From NCBI RefSeq assembly GCF_015207425.1, contig NZ_JADEWZ010000013.1, forward strand, positions 1-64,000: 64,000 nucleotides of DNA. The letters are read 5' to 3'. The stretch comes from Lusitaniella coriacea LEGE 07157. GTDB lineage: Bacteria; Cyanobacteriota; Cyanobacteriia; Cyanobacteriales; Spirulinaceae. This document shows positions 1 to 9,113 of the stretch, one piece after another. How positions within the stretch are numbered: the first letter of the stretch is position 1; each line of letters opens with the position of its first letter. Both the position numbers and the translations under genes were made by a program. Under the pieces are notes generated by a model that saw only the letters and a list, made by a program, of their open reading frames with translations, was not told the DNA's origin and ran no database searches.

Positions 1-2
1 CG

Positions 3-122
3 GTTGCTCGTAACTTTGCCCTCAATCTTTATCGCTCCAATGCGTTCTCCAATATGGCTCAGGCTCAACGCTTTTGTCAGTTCGGATTAGACACACTAAA
101 GCTTCTATTTAGAATGAAATAG
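3..122 (+). CDS. C-terminal end of a transposase-like protein (partial at window edge)
   Basis: An open frame runs in from the window edge and ends at TAG 120-122, giving 39 residues. It contains ARNFALNLYRSN and ends FRMK. This resembles the C-terminus of DDE transposases of the ISAs1/IS4-like groups, where a short basic segment with RN-ALNL-R follows the last catalytic residue. The body and left inverted repeat lie outside the window, so family and intactness cannot be judged. Confidence 0.4.
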   Translation, partial: VARNFALNLYRSNAFSNMAQAQRFCQFGLDTLKLLFRMK

Positions 123-400
123 CCCTGGGGGACTTAGAATTTCAATTCCTTATACAAGATTTGGGATCTTTTGAGGCAACGATCTCAAAATAAATTCAAT
201 GAAGTTTTGTTAAAACTCGATCGCGCAGCCTGCTTCAGCCTTTTTTGAATAACCAGCTTAAAGAAGTGTGAAAATTCCTTTCCCTTAAGACTAGAAAAAG
301 TGGAAAACTATGCGATCGCGGCTACAATAAAGTCATAGAGAAAAACCAATCATCGGTAAGGAGCAAGCAACTCATAGAACAAAGCGTTCGACAAGCTGAG

Positions 401-435
401 GTTTGCTCTCACTCAATCAGGGAGTGGGAGAGAAC
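401..435 (+). promoter_or_regulatory. stem-loop in the long lrtA upstream region
   Basis: The stretch 123-699 holds no convincing gene and probably contains the promoter and a long 5' leader of lrtA. Inside it, 401-414 (ending CTCTCACTC) can pair with 421-435 (starting GGAGTGGGAGAG) around a short loop, with one bulge. Long leaders that influence transcript stability in light and dark are known for cyanobacterial lrtA. A TACAAT hexamer at 323-328 could be a -10 element, but no good -35 box was seen. Confidence 0.35.
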
Positions 436-699
436 AGGATGAAACTACCTAGAATTGAAGGAATAAATCGTCCTTAAGGTAATTTAAATCTGTAACACCT
501 CTTACAAAAAAACGAGAAAATCGTTTGGCTTAATACTGGTTGGAAAAAGGTAAAAAAAGAAAGCGTTGGTGAATGGATATCTTTTGTTTTTGTGCGGATT
601 TAATCTTGCACGATTTGTCCAATCGCTGTATTGAACGTCACAATTATTACCTTAACCAACGGAGTAATGACTCAAACCATACACAATGGAGTAGTGCGT

Positions 700-1341
700 A
701 TGAAGCTCTTAATCCAGGGCAATAATATTGTGGTAACTGAAGCAATCGATCGTTACGTGCGAGAGAAGCTAGAGAAAGCAGTTAAGCACTTTCAGAATAT
801 CACCACAACTGTTGACGTGCATTTGTCAGTGTCGAAGAACCCTCGGATCGCGAATAGTCATAGAGCAGAAGTGACGGTTCATGCCAATGGAACTGTGATT
901 CGAGCGCAGGTTGGTAGCGAAGATTTATATGCGAGCATTGACCTCGTTGCCGATAAGATTGCCCGTCAGCTTCGCAAATATAAAGAACGACATCTCAACA
1001 AAACCCACGCGCAGCCTAAAACGAGCGAAGTTCTTGGGGAACGCCCCACAGTTGGCGATTTGATTGGAGATCGCGAACCCGAATTGCCCAAGGAAGTGAT
1101 ACGCATGAAGTATTTTGCCATGCCGCCGATGACGCTTGAAGAGGCAACGATGCAACTTCAATTAGTCGATCACGATTTCTACGTTTTCTGTAATAGCGAA
1201 ACCAACGAAATCAATGTGGTGTATCACCGCAATCATGGCGGTTATGGGGTTATTTTGCCCCGCAATGGAAATGGCAACCATACCAATGGAAAAGCCGATC
1301 GCGGCAAGGTTAGCGCTCGCAGCGATGTGCCTTCCGCTTAA
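700..1341 (+). CDS. lrtA: ribosome hibernation promoting factor, long form (LrtA)
   Basis: This 213-residue protein is the light-repressed transcript A / long HPF family. It binds the 30S subunit at the decoding centre and promotes 100S ribosome dimers in darkness or stasis. The N-terminal ribosome-binding domain (about residues 1-100, starting [16 protein letters not shown]) is followed by a charged linker and the C-terminal dimerisation domain (about 145-200, with [15 protein letters not shown] and [14 protein letters not shown]). Start 700 is chosen because GGAG at 688-691 has ideal spacing and because the family begins MKLLIQG. An in-frame ATG lies further upstream at 667, but it adds residues not seen in the family. 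A strong intrinsic terminator follows. Confidence 0.93.
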   Translation: MKLLIQGNNIVVTEAIDRYVREKLEKAVKHFQNITTTVDVHLSVSKNPRIANSHRAEVTVHANGTVIRAQVGSEDLYASIDLVADKIARQLRKYKERHLNKTHAQPKTSEVLGERPTVGDLIGDREPELPKEVIRMKYFAMPPMTLEEATMQLQLVDHDFYVFCNSETNEINVVYHRNHGGYGVILPRNGNGNHTNGKADRGKVSARSDVPSA

Positions 1342-1370
1342 GTCTCAGGATTAATTGAGTTTAATGTATA

Positions 1371-1400
1371 AGGGACAGCGCGATCGCGTTGTCCTTTTTT
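1371..1400 (+). terminator. intrinsic terminator of lrtA built around a HIP1 site
   Basis: GGACA and TGTCC flank the palindrome CGCGATCGCG, so the stem consists of the HIP1 octamer extended on both sides, with one G-U pair. Six T residues follow at 1395-1400. It lies 30 nt after the lrtA stop codon. Confidence 0.75.
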
Positions 1401-1406
1401 GTGGGT

Positions 1407-1546
1407 TCAAATCCATCGCCGCACTTGGGTTTTGTATTGCACGTATGCTTCCCCAAGGGGAGTTTCATTATTTACCGTTTGAATCCAATACAAGCGATGC
1501 TCGTCCAGCGAGAGAGTACCACTCGAAAAGGATAGAAATCCAAGGG
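1407..1546 (-). pseudogene. possible C-terminal remnant of a methyltransferase-like gene
   Basis: On the minus strand a frame ends at a stop (complement of 1407-1409) after a segment containing LGEAYVQYKTQVRRWI. This looks like the end of isoprenylcysteine/NnrU-type membrane methyltransferases, which finish in a similar basic tail. No start or body is present. The assignment rests on a very short similarity from memory, so it is weak. It occupies the place where the N-terminus of the neighbouring MarR gene should be. Confidence 0.25.
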
Positions 1547-1576
1547 AGAGAGTCCTGCGCCGCGCGCTCGCACGTT

Positions 1577-1855
1577 GTCTCCCGCCAGCACATTCAAAAA
1601 TTAGTCAACGAAATGCTCAAAGAAGGTACGATTGACGCGATCGAAAATCCCGCACACAAACGCTCGAAACTGCTACGCCTAACCCCTAAAGGCGAAGAAG
1701 TCTTCGCCGAATTAACCCATCGGATTGCGCACTTAGCAGAAAGCTTGGCAGATGAGATGGATATCGAACAGTTACAAACCACCCTCACCGTTCTCCAACA
1801 TCTGCATCGTAAGGTTGGCGCAACCTTTAAGCAACTTGAAGATGAAGTAAGCTAG
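1577..1855 (+). pseudogene. MarR-type regulator, N-terminus lost
   Basis: From about 1577 the frame encodes a winged-helix C-terminal half: VSRQHIQKLVNEMLKEG, a wing with HKRSKLLRLTPKGEEV, then a long dimerisation helix to residue LEDEVS. This fits MarR-family repressors. The usual first helices of a MarR protein (about 45-60 residues) are missing. Upstream codons in the same frame run back through the lrtA terminator and a fragment in the opposite orientation, and look non-native. No ribosome-binding site precedes a plausible start. A broken gene is the best reading, although a short expressed protein cannot be excluded. Confidence 0.55.
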
Positions 1856-2077
1856 AGGCAACAATTTCAGACAATCCTAGCCAATCCCTCATCTGTTTGA
1901 CCGAATTACAAAATACTATAAAAATTCTGTGTCCAAGAGCTGTTAAAGACTTACTTTAGCGTCAAACGTCACTTTCTCTCCCCGAATTTACTAAATCCTA
2001 TTCTCTGTTCCAACGCTGTGGCACAATTTTAATTACACGCAGGCATTTGTCTGTCGAACTTAAAAAACTTTCCCTGC

Positions 2078-5000
2078 ATGAGCGCACCTACTCCAGCCCT
2101 AGCAACGAAATACGACCCTTTTTCCACTGAAGCCAAATGGCAGCAATATTGGGAAGAAAATAAGGTTTTCCAAGCGAACCCCAATCCTAGCAGCGATCCC
2201 TACAGCATTGTTATTCCGCCGCCGAACGTGACGGGAAGCTTGCACATGGGACACGCCTTTGAGATTGCCCTCATCGACACCCTCGTGCGCTACCATCGAA
2301 TGCTGGGCCGCGATACCCTCTGTTTGCCAGGAACCGACCACGCGAGCATTGCCGTTCACACCGTCCTCGAAAAGCAGCTTAAAGCAGAAGGCACCAATCG
2401 CTACGAAATCGGACGAGAGGCATTCCTCGAACGCGCTTGGAAGTGGCGAGGTGAATCCGGGGGAACCATCGTTAATCAACTGAAACGGATGGGACTCTCC
2501 GCCGATTGGTCGCGGGAACGCTTCACCCTCGACCCTCAATTGCGCGACGCGGTGGTCGAAGCCTTTGTTCGCCTCCACGACGAAGGACTGATTTATCGTG
2601 GCAATTACCTGGTGAATTGGTGTCCGGAATCCCAATCGGCAGTATCGGATTTGGAGGTTGAAAATAGGGAAGTTAAGGGGCATTTGTGGCATTTCCGCTA
2701 CCCCCTCGCCGATGGAAATGGGTTTGTGGAAGTGGCGACAACGCGCCCAGAAACCATGTTGGGGGATACGGGAGTGGCAGTGAATCCCCAGGATGAGCGA
2801 TATAAAGATTTAATCGGGAAAACCTTGATATTGCCCCTCATCGGGCGAGAAATCCCCATTTTTGCCGATGAGTTAGTGGATGCGGAATTCGGGACGGGAT
2901 GCGTCAAAGTGACTCCCGCACACGACCCTAACGATTTTGAAATGGGACAACGCCACAATTTGCCTTTTATTAATATCCTGAATAAGGACGGCACGCTGAA
3001 TGAAAATGCGGGAGAATTTGCCGGACAGGATCGATTTGTGGCGCGAGAGAATGTCGTTCGGCGGTTAGAGGAAGAAGGGTTATTGGTAAAAGTTAAAGAT
3101 TACGATCATACCGTTCCCTACAGCGATCGCGGAAAAGTCCCCGTTGAACCCCTTCTTTCGACCCAATGGTTCGTAACCATCGCTCCCCTCTCCCAAAAAG
3201 CCCTAGAATGTCTCGATGGCTTGAACTCCCCTCGCTTTGTCCCCCCACGCTGGCAAAAGGTCTATCGCGATTGGTTGGTGCGCTTGCGGGATTGGTGCAT
3301 CTCTCGCCAACTCTGGTGGGGACACCAAATTCCCGCCTGGTACGCCATCAGCGAAACCGACGGTCAAATCACCGACAGCACTCCTTTTGTGGTCGCTCAC
3401 AATGAAGAAGAAGCTTGGGAAAAAGCTGTTTCGCAATTTGGGGAAAATGTCAAGCTAGAACAAGACCCCGACGTTCTCGATACTTGGTTTTCTTCTGGGT
3501 TATGGCCCTTCTCTACAATGGGTTGGCCCCAGGACACCGAAGACCTCAAAGCCTACTACCCCAACACGACGCTAGTTACGGGGTTTGACATCATTTTCTT
3601 CTGGGTGGCGCGGATGACCATGATGGCGGGCCATTTCACCGGAGAAATGCCGTTCAAGGACGTTTACATTCATGGCTTGGTGCGGGATGAAAATGGCAAG
3701 AAAATGTCAAAATCTTCCAATAATGGCATCGATCCCTTGATTCTGGTGAATAAGTACGGAACCGATGCGCTGCGCTACACCCTGATTCGGGAAGTCGCAG
3801 GAGCAGGTCAAGATATCAGCTTGCAGTACGATCGGAAAACCGATCAATCGGAGTCAGTCGAAGCGTCGCGCAATTTCGCCAATAAGCTGTGGAATGCAGC
3901 GCGATTCGTGTTGATGAATTTGGAGGGGAAAACTCCCGAACAATTGGGATATCCTCAGATCGAAGATTTGGAAATGTGCGATCGCTGGATTCTCTCGCGC
4001 TTCTATCGTACCGTCCAACAAACAAGGAATTACGTCGATACTTACGGATTGGGGGAAGCGGCAAAAGGACTTTACGATTTTATCTGGGGAGACTTCTGCG
4101 ACTGGTATATTGAACTTGTCAAGCCTCGACTTCGGGAGGAAGCAAACTCAAAATCGCGCCAAGTTGCCCAGCAAACCCTTGCTTATGTATTAGAGGGGAT
4201 TTTGAAGTTACTGCACCCCTTTATGCCGCATATTACGGAAGAAATATGGCACACGCTGACCCAAAAAACTGAGGAAGTTTTAACCTTACAATCCTATCCA
4301 GACGTTGATGAAATCCTCAAGGAGAACCAAATGAGCGAGTCAACCGACCCAGTAACTCCCGAACCGAATTTGGAACCCACTGTTGCAGCACAACCGGAAT
4401 TTTCACCGGAAGCTGTTCCCGAAGAACCACAAGCGCCGGAAACTCCGGAACCAGAGTCCTCCGTTGAAGAAGGGGAGACTGCACCACCCCCTGCTTTTGG
4501 AGAGGAAGTTGTTGTGGAGGATACGATGGAACATCCTGTTACTTTGGAGGATGAAATCGCTGTAGAAGATACAGCAGAACAACCTAAAATCACCCCCTCC
4601 GGTATAGCAGACGCGATCGCGCAGTCGGAGGAAACCGAACCCGAAGAACTGGAAATAGATCCTCCTGTTGTCAAGGATGCGCTCTCAGAGGAATCTACCC
4701 CAGGACAACACGAGCAACCGGAAACACCAGAAAGTCCCTCTCCTGTCGGAGAAAGCGAAGTCGCGCAACCGGAAGAAATCCTACCTCCCGTTGCAGGAGA
4801 AACAGAAGACGAACCCTTTATTGCCAAGGAGTCCACCCCCATGTCCGAACCCGAACAACCCACTGTTGTACCCGCTGAAGAACCCCAAATAACAGTCGTT
4901 CCGCCTTCTAAGAGAACGGAATCTCAAATCACCCAAATTCTCGACCAAATCGCCAAATTCTTAGGGCGACTGCCTCAAGAATTGATTCACTTCTTCTCTC

Positions 5001-5257
5001 ATTACAGCAGACCCCTAACCGTCGTTGGAGTAATCTTAGGAATTTTTATCCTAATCAGCGTCTTAGGGGCAACTCTGGATGCAATTCATAGCATTCCTTT
5101 ATTTTCCCCGATTTTACAACTGATCGGCTTGATTTATATCATCTGGTTCATTATCCGCTACGTCTTTCAATCGAAAAATCGCAGCGAACTCACCGCAATC
5201 TTTGAGCAACTTAAAGAACAAGTCGTCGGGACAAGCGATCTTAAAAAAGGCGAATGA
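2078..5257 (+). CDS. valS: valyl-tRNA synthetase, catalytic part with CAAD membrane anchor (split gene, part 1)
   Basis: Class I aminoacyl-tRNA synthetase charging tRNA-Val. The HIGH motif is HMGH at 56-59 and KMSKS lies at 542-546. The editing (CP1) domain sits between them, and the anticodon-binding domain ends near residue 745. A Pro/Glu-rich linker of about 200 residues (about 750-950) follows, then a CAAD domain with two hydrophobic helices (about 980-1000 and 1012-1030). CAAD is the known cyanobacterial appended domain that anchors some synthetases to thylakoid membranes. The protein stops just after CAAD. The remaining C-terminal segment of ValRS is encoded by the next frame, which overlaps by four bases (ATGA). 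The CAAD anchor therefore lies exactly at the break. Confidence 0.9.
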   Translation: MSAPTPALATKYDPFSTEAKWQQYWEENKVFQANPNPSSDPYSIVIPPPNVTGSLHMGHAFEIALIDTLVRYHRMLGRDTLCLPGTDHASIAVHTVLEKQLKAEGTNRYEIGREAFLERAWKWRGESGGTIVNQLKRMGLSADWSRERFTLDPQLRDAVVEAFVRLHDEGLIYRGNYLVNWCPESQSAVSDLEVENREVKGHLWHFRYPLADGNGFVEVATTRPETMLGDTGVAVNPQDERYKDLIGKTLILPLIGREIPIFADELVDAEFGTGCVKVTPAHDPNDFEMGQRHNLPFINILNKDGTLNENAGEFAGQDRFVARENVVRRLEEEGLLVKVKDYDHTVPYSDRGKVPVEPLLSTQWFVTIAPLSQKALECLDGLNSPRFVPPRWQKVYRDWLVRLRDWCISRQLWWGHQIPAWYAISETDGQITDSTPFVVAHNEEEAWEKAVSQFGENVKLEQDPDVLDTWFSSGLWPFSTMGWPQDTEDLKAYYPNTTLVTGFDIIFFWVARMTMMAGHFTGEMPFKDVYIHGLVRDENGKKMSKSSNNGIDPLILVNKYGTDALRYTLIREVAGAGQDISLQYDRKTDQSESVEASRNFANKLWNAARFVLMNLEGKTPEQLGYPQIEDLEMCDRWILSRFYRTVQQTRNYVDTYGLGEAAKGLYDFIWGDFCDWYIELVKPRLREEANSKSRQVAQQTLAYVLEGILKLLHPFMPHITEEIWHTLTQKTEEVLTLQSYPDVDEILKENQMSESTDPVTPEPNLEPTVAAQPEFSPEAVPEEPQAPETPEPESSVEEGETAPPPAFGEEVVVEDTMEHPVTLEDEIAVEDTAEQPKITPSGIADAIAQSEETEPEELEIDPPVVKDALSEESTPGQHEQPETPESPSPVGESEVAQPEEILPPVAGETEDEPFIAKESTPMSEPEQPTVVPAEEPQITVVPPSKRTESQITQILDQIAKFLGRLPQELIHFFSHYSRPLTVVGVILGIFILISVLGATLDAIHSIPLFSPILQLIGLIYIIWFIIRYVFQSKNRSELTAIFEQLKEQVVGTSDLKKGE

Positions 5258-5760
5258 CAACACAAACCTTAATCGATCCAAAATTAGAAGCGCAGTTCGA
5301 GTTGCTCATTGAGGCAATCCGCACTATCCGCAATTTGCGCGCGGAAGCGGAGGTCAAACCGGGAGTCAAAGTCCCCATTATTTTGCAGAGTGAAAGCGAA
5401 CAAGAACGTCAAATCCTAGAAAGCGGGCAATCCTATATTCAAGACTTAGCCAAAGTCGAGGAATTGACCGTTACACCCAATCTCGAAGCAGAGTACAAGC
5501 AAGCTTTTGTGGGGGTTGTGGGGACGATACAAGTTCTCATGCCTTTAAGTGGGGTTGCCAATGTTGATGCCTTGCGTGCCAAACTCGAAAAAAAATTGGA
5601 CAAACTCGAAGGAGAAATTGCATCTTTGAGCAATCGTTTGGGCAATCCTGGATTTACGAACAAAGCACCCGAAGCCGTCGTACAGGGTGCAAAAGATGCG
5701 TTAGCAGAAGCTCAGAAACAATCGGAAATTTTGCGCGATCGCGTGGAACGTTTAAAGTAA
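5254..5760 (+). CDS. valS: valyl-tRNA synthetase C-terminal arm (split gene, part 2)
   Basis: This 168-residue frame begins with [18 protein letters not shown] and [16 protein letters not shown], the end of the ValRS anticodon-binding region. It finishes with the C-terminal coiled-coil arm (about 100-168, with [13 protein letters not shown] and [15 protein letters not shown]) that contacts the tRNA elbow. It starts at ATG 5254, overlapping the stop of part 1 in the -1 frame. It could be translated by termination-reinitiation; AAGG sits only 3 nt upstream. Alternatively, the two frames would fuse if the A6 run at 5243-5248 had one more A, so a sequencing error or transcript slippage is possible. 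No stand-alone role is expected. Confidence 0.85.
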   Translation: MTTQTLIDPKLEAQFELLIEAIRTIRNLRAEAEVKPGVKVPIILQSESEQERQILESGQSYIQDLAKVEELTVTPNLEAEYKQAFVGVVGTIQVLMPLSGVANVDALRAKLEKKLDKLEGEIASLSNRLGNPGFTNKAPEAVVQGAKDALAEAQKQSEILRDRVERLK

Positions 5761-5921
5761 CCTTATTGCCCCTTCTTTCGATCGCTGCCAATCCCCGAAA
5801 AGCTTATAGAGTAATGGAAACATCTCTCTGCCAAACCACTGCCTATGAGGTTCTAGAGGTTCCATAGCAGCCACTCGTCGCGCGATCGAGACAAGGGCAA
5901 AGATCGTCGAACTATCCACAG

Positions 5922-6443
5922 ATGGTTAACAATCCTATGTTACACCTAGCCCAAGTGCAAAAAAACCAATCCTCAGACGGGATAGAACTACAATTATTAG
6001 CCACGCAAACTGCTAAAAATATCTGGGTTGTCGGTAATGGCAAAACTGTTGCCCTCACAGAACAGACCCTATCAGAGGCTTCTGTCTCAAGCAACAATCT
6101 GTTGGTGTTAGTAGACTTGGACGAAAATCATCAAATTCTCAACCTCCAAAATGTCACAAACTGGGTTTTAGAGTTAGTTAAAACCCTCTCCAATCCAGAA
6201 AATGCCAGCGACTTCTCCTTAGAGGAAGAAGAAGCCAGAATCGAGCAGTGGCGACAGGAATTGACCTCGCAAAGTCAAGATATTACGCGCCGAAATCTTG
6301 AAATTGAAACTCGTCGGGAGCAAATGCAAGAACTCGAAGCTTCGCTGCAACAGGAAAAAGAAGAACTCGAACGCCGTTGGCAAGAACTGAAAGTCTTAGA
6401 AGAACGACATAAAGGGACATCAGGATTATCAGAGAGTGAATAG
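5922..6443 (+). CDS. coiled-coil protein resembling the N-terminus of HmpF
   Basis: The 173-residue protein has an N-terminal segment with MLHLAQVQKNQ and a small alpha/beta region up to about residue 95. A strongly charged coiled coil (about 100-165, rich in Glu, Gln and Arg) follows. The MLxLAxVxK start resembles HmpF, the coiled-coil pilus-motility protein of filamentous cyanobacteria, but HmpF is several times longer. The start may be ATG 5922 or 5937; the latter gives the HmpF-like N-terminus. The 3' end overlaps the next glycosyltransferase gene by 8 nt, implying co-transcription. A role in motility or polysaccharide secretion is inference. Confidence 0.5.
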   Translation: MVNNPMLHLAQVQKNQSSDGIELQLLATQTAKNIWVVGNGKTVALTEQTLSEASVSSNNLLVLVDLDENHQILNLQNVTNWVLELVKTLSNPENASDFSLEEEEARIEQWRQELTSQSQDITRRNLEIETRREQMQELEASLQQEKEELERRWQELKVLEERHKGTSGLSESE

Positions 6444-7674
6444 CGAAACTCCCAAAATAAAAGCTCGAATCGGATACCTTATTCCAGAATTTCCCGGACA
6501 AACTCATATTTGGATGTGGCGGGAAATTTGCCATATGAGAGAGTGGGGAACGCAAATTGTTATTTTTTCTACAAAACATCCCCCCAAGGACGTTTTGGCG
6601 CGTCACAGCTTTGCTCAATCCGCCCTTGAAGAAACCATTTACCTGTGGTCCAAACCCTTCACCCACATGATTGCGGTTCTCCTCTGGGCGCTTTTGACTC
6701 GTCCCTGGGGTCTTTTGCAAGCGATTCGGTTAAGTTTGACCTTTGAGACAGAAGATCGTCCCAGATGGCGCTCTAACCTGCCTTTAGTTGTAGTGGCTTG
6801 CATCTTGGCGCGATCGGCAGTGCAAGAAAAAATCGAACACCTACACTCCCATAGTTGCGCCAAGTCAGCAATTTTGGCGATGCTCCTTGAATGCTTGACG
6901 GGAATTCCTTATTCCCTAACGCTGAATGCCAATATTGAGTGGTGGGGAGGTGCAATGGCAGAAAAATTCCACCGGGCAAAATTTACGATCGCGATTACCC
7001 AATGGCTACTGGATCAAATGAAGCGAGATTACCCCAATCTTAAGGCAGAGCAAGCCATTCTCGGACGGATTGGAGTGGATACAAAAAAGTGGCTTCCCGA
7101 CGCAAAATCCCAACAAGTCGAACGAGAAATTCCCCAACTGATTGCCGTGGGGCGCTTGCATCCGAGTAAAGGTTACGATGTTCTCATTCAATCAGTTAAA
7201 GCGTTGCTCGATGCCGAACAACCCGTCAAGCTGATGTTAATTGGCGAGGGCCCCGAACGCCAGGTCTTGGAGTCTTTGGTTAAGGAACTCGATCTCTTGG
7301 ATGCGGTTGAATTTACGGGTTCCCTAGCAGAAGATGGGATTATCGAACGGATGAAACAGGCAGATATCTTTGTCCTCGCCAGCCATCGCGAACCCTTGGG
7401 CGTTGTTTCTATGGAAGCAATGGCGATGGAAGTGGCAGCGATTGCAACGGATGCGGGAGGCGTACCGGAGATTATTACTGATGGCACGGATGGGTTGTTG
7501 GTTCTTCCCAATAATGTGTCGGCTTTAACCGAAGCCATAGGACGTTTGATTGAAAACCGCGAGTTTCGCCGAAAACTCGCCGCAAAGGGTCGCCAAACGA
7601 TCCTAGAGCGCTTTGACAGCCGGATTGGAGCTGCGACATTATACCAAAAGCTTTTTGGCGATTTGCCAGTTTAA
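6436..7674 (+). CDS. glycosyltransferase family 4 (GT-B fold)
   Basis: 412 residues with two Rossmann-like domains. The C-terminal half carries the nucleotide-sugar-binding features of GT4 enzymes: AVGRLHPSKGYDVLI, LIGEGPER, and an EX7E motif at E319-E327 (EPLGVVSME) followed by DAGGVPEIITDG. It transfers an activated sugar with retention of configuration, presumably while building an extracellular polysaccharide. The start is GTG 6436, inside the upstream coiled-coil gene. The sulfatase gene starts 3 nt after the stop, so the three genes look like one transcript. Donor and acceptor cannot be read from sequence. Confidence 0.85.
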   Translation: MNSETPKIKARIGYLIPEFPGQTHIWMWREICHMREWGTQIVIFSTKHPPKDVLARHSFAQSALEETIYLWSKPFTHMIAVLLWALLTRPWGLLQAIRLSLTFETEDRPRWRSNLPLVVVACILARSAVQEKIEHLHSHSCAKSAILAMLLECLTGIPYSLTLNANIEWWGGAMAEKFHRAKFTIAITQWLLDQMKRDYPNLKAEQAILGRIGVDTKKWLPDAKSQQVEREIPQLIAVGRLHPSKGYDVLIQSVKALLDAEQPVKLMLIGEGPERQVLESLVKELDLLDAVEFTGSLAEDGIIERMKQADIFVLASHREPLGVVSMEAMAMEVAAIATDAGGVPEIITDGTDGLLVLPNNVSALTEAIGRLIENREFRRKLAAKGRQTILERFDSRIGAATLYQKLFGDLPV

Positions 7675-7677
7675 ATC

Positions 7678-9096
7678 ATGGGACAAATAAATCAGTGGGG
7701 TCGTCGGTCTTTTATTCAAACCTGTATTGCGGCGGGTACGACAGTTCTGGCGAGTAAGGTTTTTGCCCAAACCCCACCCAATCGCCAGCGTAATGTTTTA
7801 TTGATCGTTGCCGACGATCAAGGACGCGATCAATTGGGGTGTTATGGCAATCGTCGCATCGAAACTCCCCATCTCGATCGCTTGGCGGCGGAGGGGGTGA
7901 AATTCAGTAATGCTTTTGCTGCGGTTTCTTCCTGTAGTGCCAGCCGGGGAACGATTCTAACGGGACTCTATCCACACCAGAACGGTCAATACGGTCACGA
8001 ACACAGCTACCATAACTTTCGCTTGCAAGATTGGGTACAACCGCTACCGGCTTTGTTCGCAGCGAATCAATATCGCACGGGTTTGATTGGTAAATTGCAC
8101 GTTGGGGGAACGCCTCAGCAGTTTCCTTTTGATTTTGTCGTTCCGCCGGAAACCGTGATGGGCAGTCGCGATGGGAAAACGATCGCGGAACAGGCGGGAG
8201 TCTTTTTTAATGAGGCGCGCGATCGCGCGTTTTTTCTCCTCGTCGGCTATTCCGATCCCCATCGCTGGGGTCAATTTGGCAATCTACAATCCTATCCCGG
8301 CGTGACACCCAAAGTTTATCAAGAGGGTGAGGTTATCGTACCCCCCTTTCTCCCGGATTTGCCGGAGGTTCGCAGAGATTTGGCTCAGATGTATCAAGCG
8401 GTTTCTCGTTTGGATGCGAGCGTGGGACTGCTCTTGGCGCAATTGAAGGCTTCGGGGCGCGATCGCGAGACGTTAATTATTTACCTCAGCGATAACGGCA
8501 TTCCCTTCCCCGGCGGCAAAACCAACCTCTACGAACCCGGCGTGCGCCTTCCTTTGATCCTATCGAATCCAGAGATCGCGCGATCGGGAAAAACCCAAAA
8601 TGCAATGGTGAGTTTTATCGATCTCGTCCCCACTCTCTTAGACTGGACGGGAATTGTGCCTCCTGATTACCCACTACCAGGTCGCTCCTTATTACCCCTA
8701 TTCAACCAAGACTCCCCAACGGGATGGGATCGGGTTCATTTTTCCCACACTTTCCACGGCGTTCATTTGTATTACCCGATGCGCGGCGCGCGAAATCGCC
8801 AATTCAAATACATCCACAACCTTTTTCCCGAACTGCAATATCCCCTCTCCGATGACATTACTGCCTCCCCCACCTGGCAAACCATTGTCGCCAAAAACCT
8901 CGAACGCTTGGGCAAGCGACCCCTTAGCACCTATTTGAACCGTCCCCCAGAAGAGTTGTACGACCTCGAAGACGATCCCGACGAAACGAACAACCTCGCC
9001 GACGATCCCCGCTTTGCTTCTGTCCTCAACACTTTGCGCGGCAACGTCCGACAAATGCAAGAAACCACAAAAGATCCCTGGCTGAGATATTCATAA
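7678..9096 (+). CDS. type I sulfatase, exported by the Tat pathway
   Basis: 472-residue formylglycine-dependent sulfatase that hydrolyses sulfate esters. Residues 9-14 (RRSFIQ) and the following hydrophobic stretch ending in ASKVFAQ form a likely twin-arginine signal. Metal-binding Asp residues are at 46-47 (ADDQG). The active-site signature CSASR is at 86-90, where Cys86 would be converted to formylglycine, and TGLYPHQNGQYGH follows. The C-terminal half contains SDNG and the usual small subdomain. Its place between a glycosyltransferase and the Wzc/Wza genes suggests it acts on a sulfated exopolysaccharide. A choline-sulfatase-type role is the main alternative. Confidence 0.87.
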   Translation: MGQINQWGRRSFIQTCIAAGTTVLASKVFAQTPPNRQRNVLLIVADDQGRDQLGCYGNRRIETPHLDRLAAEGVKFSNAFAAVSSCSASRGTILTGLYPHQNGQYGHEHSYHNFRLQDWVQPLPALFAANQYRTGLIGKLHVGGTPQQFPFDFVVPPETVMGSRDGKTIAEQAGVFFNEARDRAFFLLVGYSDPHRWGQFGNLQSYPGVTPKVYQEGEVIVPPFLPDLPEVRRDLAQMYQAVSRLDASVGLLLAQLKASGRDRETLIIYLSDNGIPFPGGKTNLYEPGVRLPLILSNPEIARSGKTQNAMVSFIDLVPTLLDWTGIVPPDYPLPGRSLLPLFNQDSPTGWDRVHFSHTFHGVHLYYPMRGARNRQFKYIHNLFPELQYPLSDDITASPTWQTIVAKNLERLGKRPLSTYLNRPPEELYDLEDDPDETNNLADDPRFASVLNTLRGNVRQMQETTKDPWLRYS

Positions 9097-9113
9097 AAAC
9101 CTGAAGCAACTCC

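Noticed and set aside
1867-1925. Promoter for valS (TTGACC and TATAAA)
   Set aside because: Spacing is about 14 nt, too short for a standard promoter; not strong enough to report as a feature.
4294-4863. 189-residue Ser/Gly-rich minus-strand frame
   Set aside because: It mirrors the Pro/Glu-rich linker of ValRS and has no independent support.
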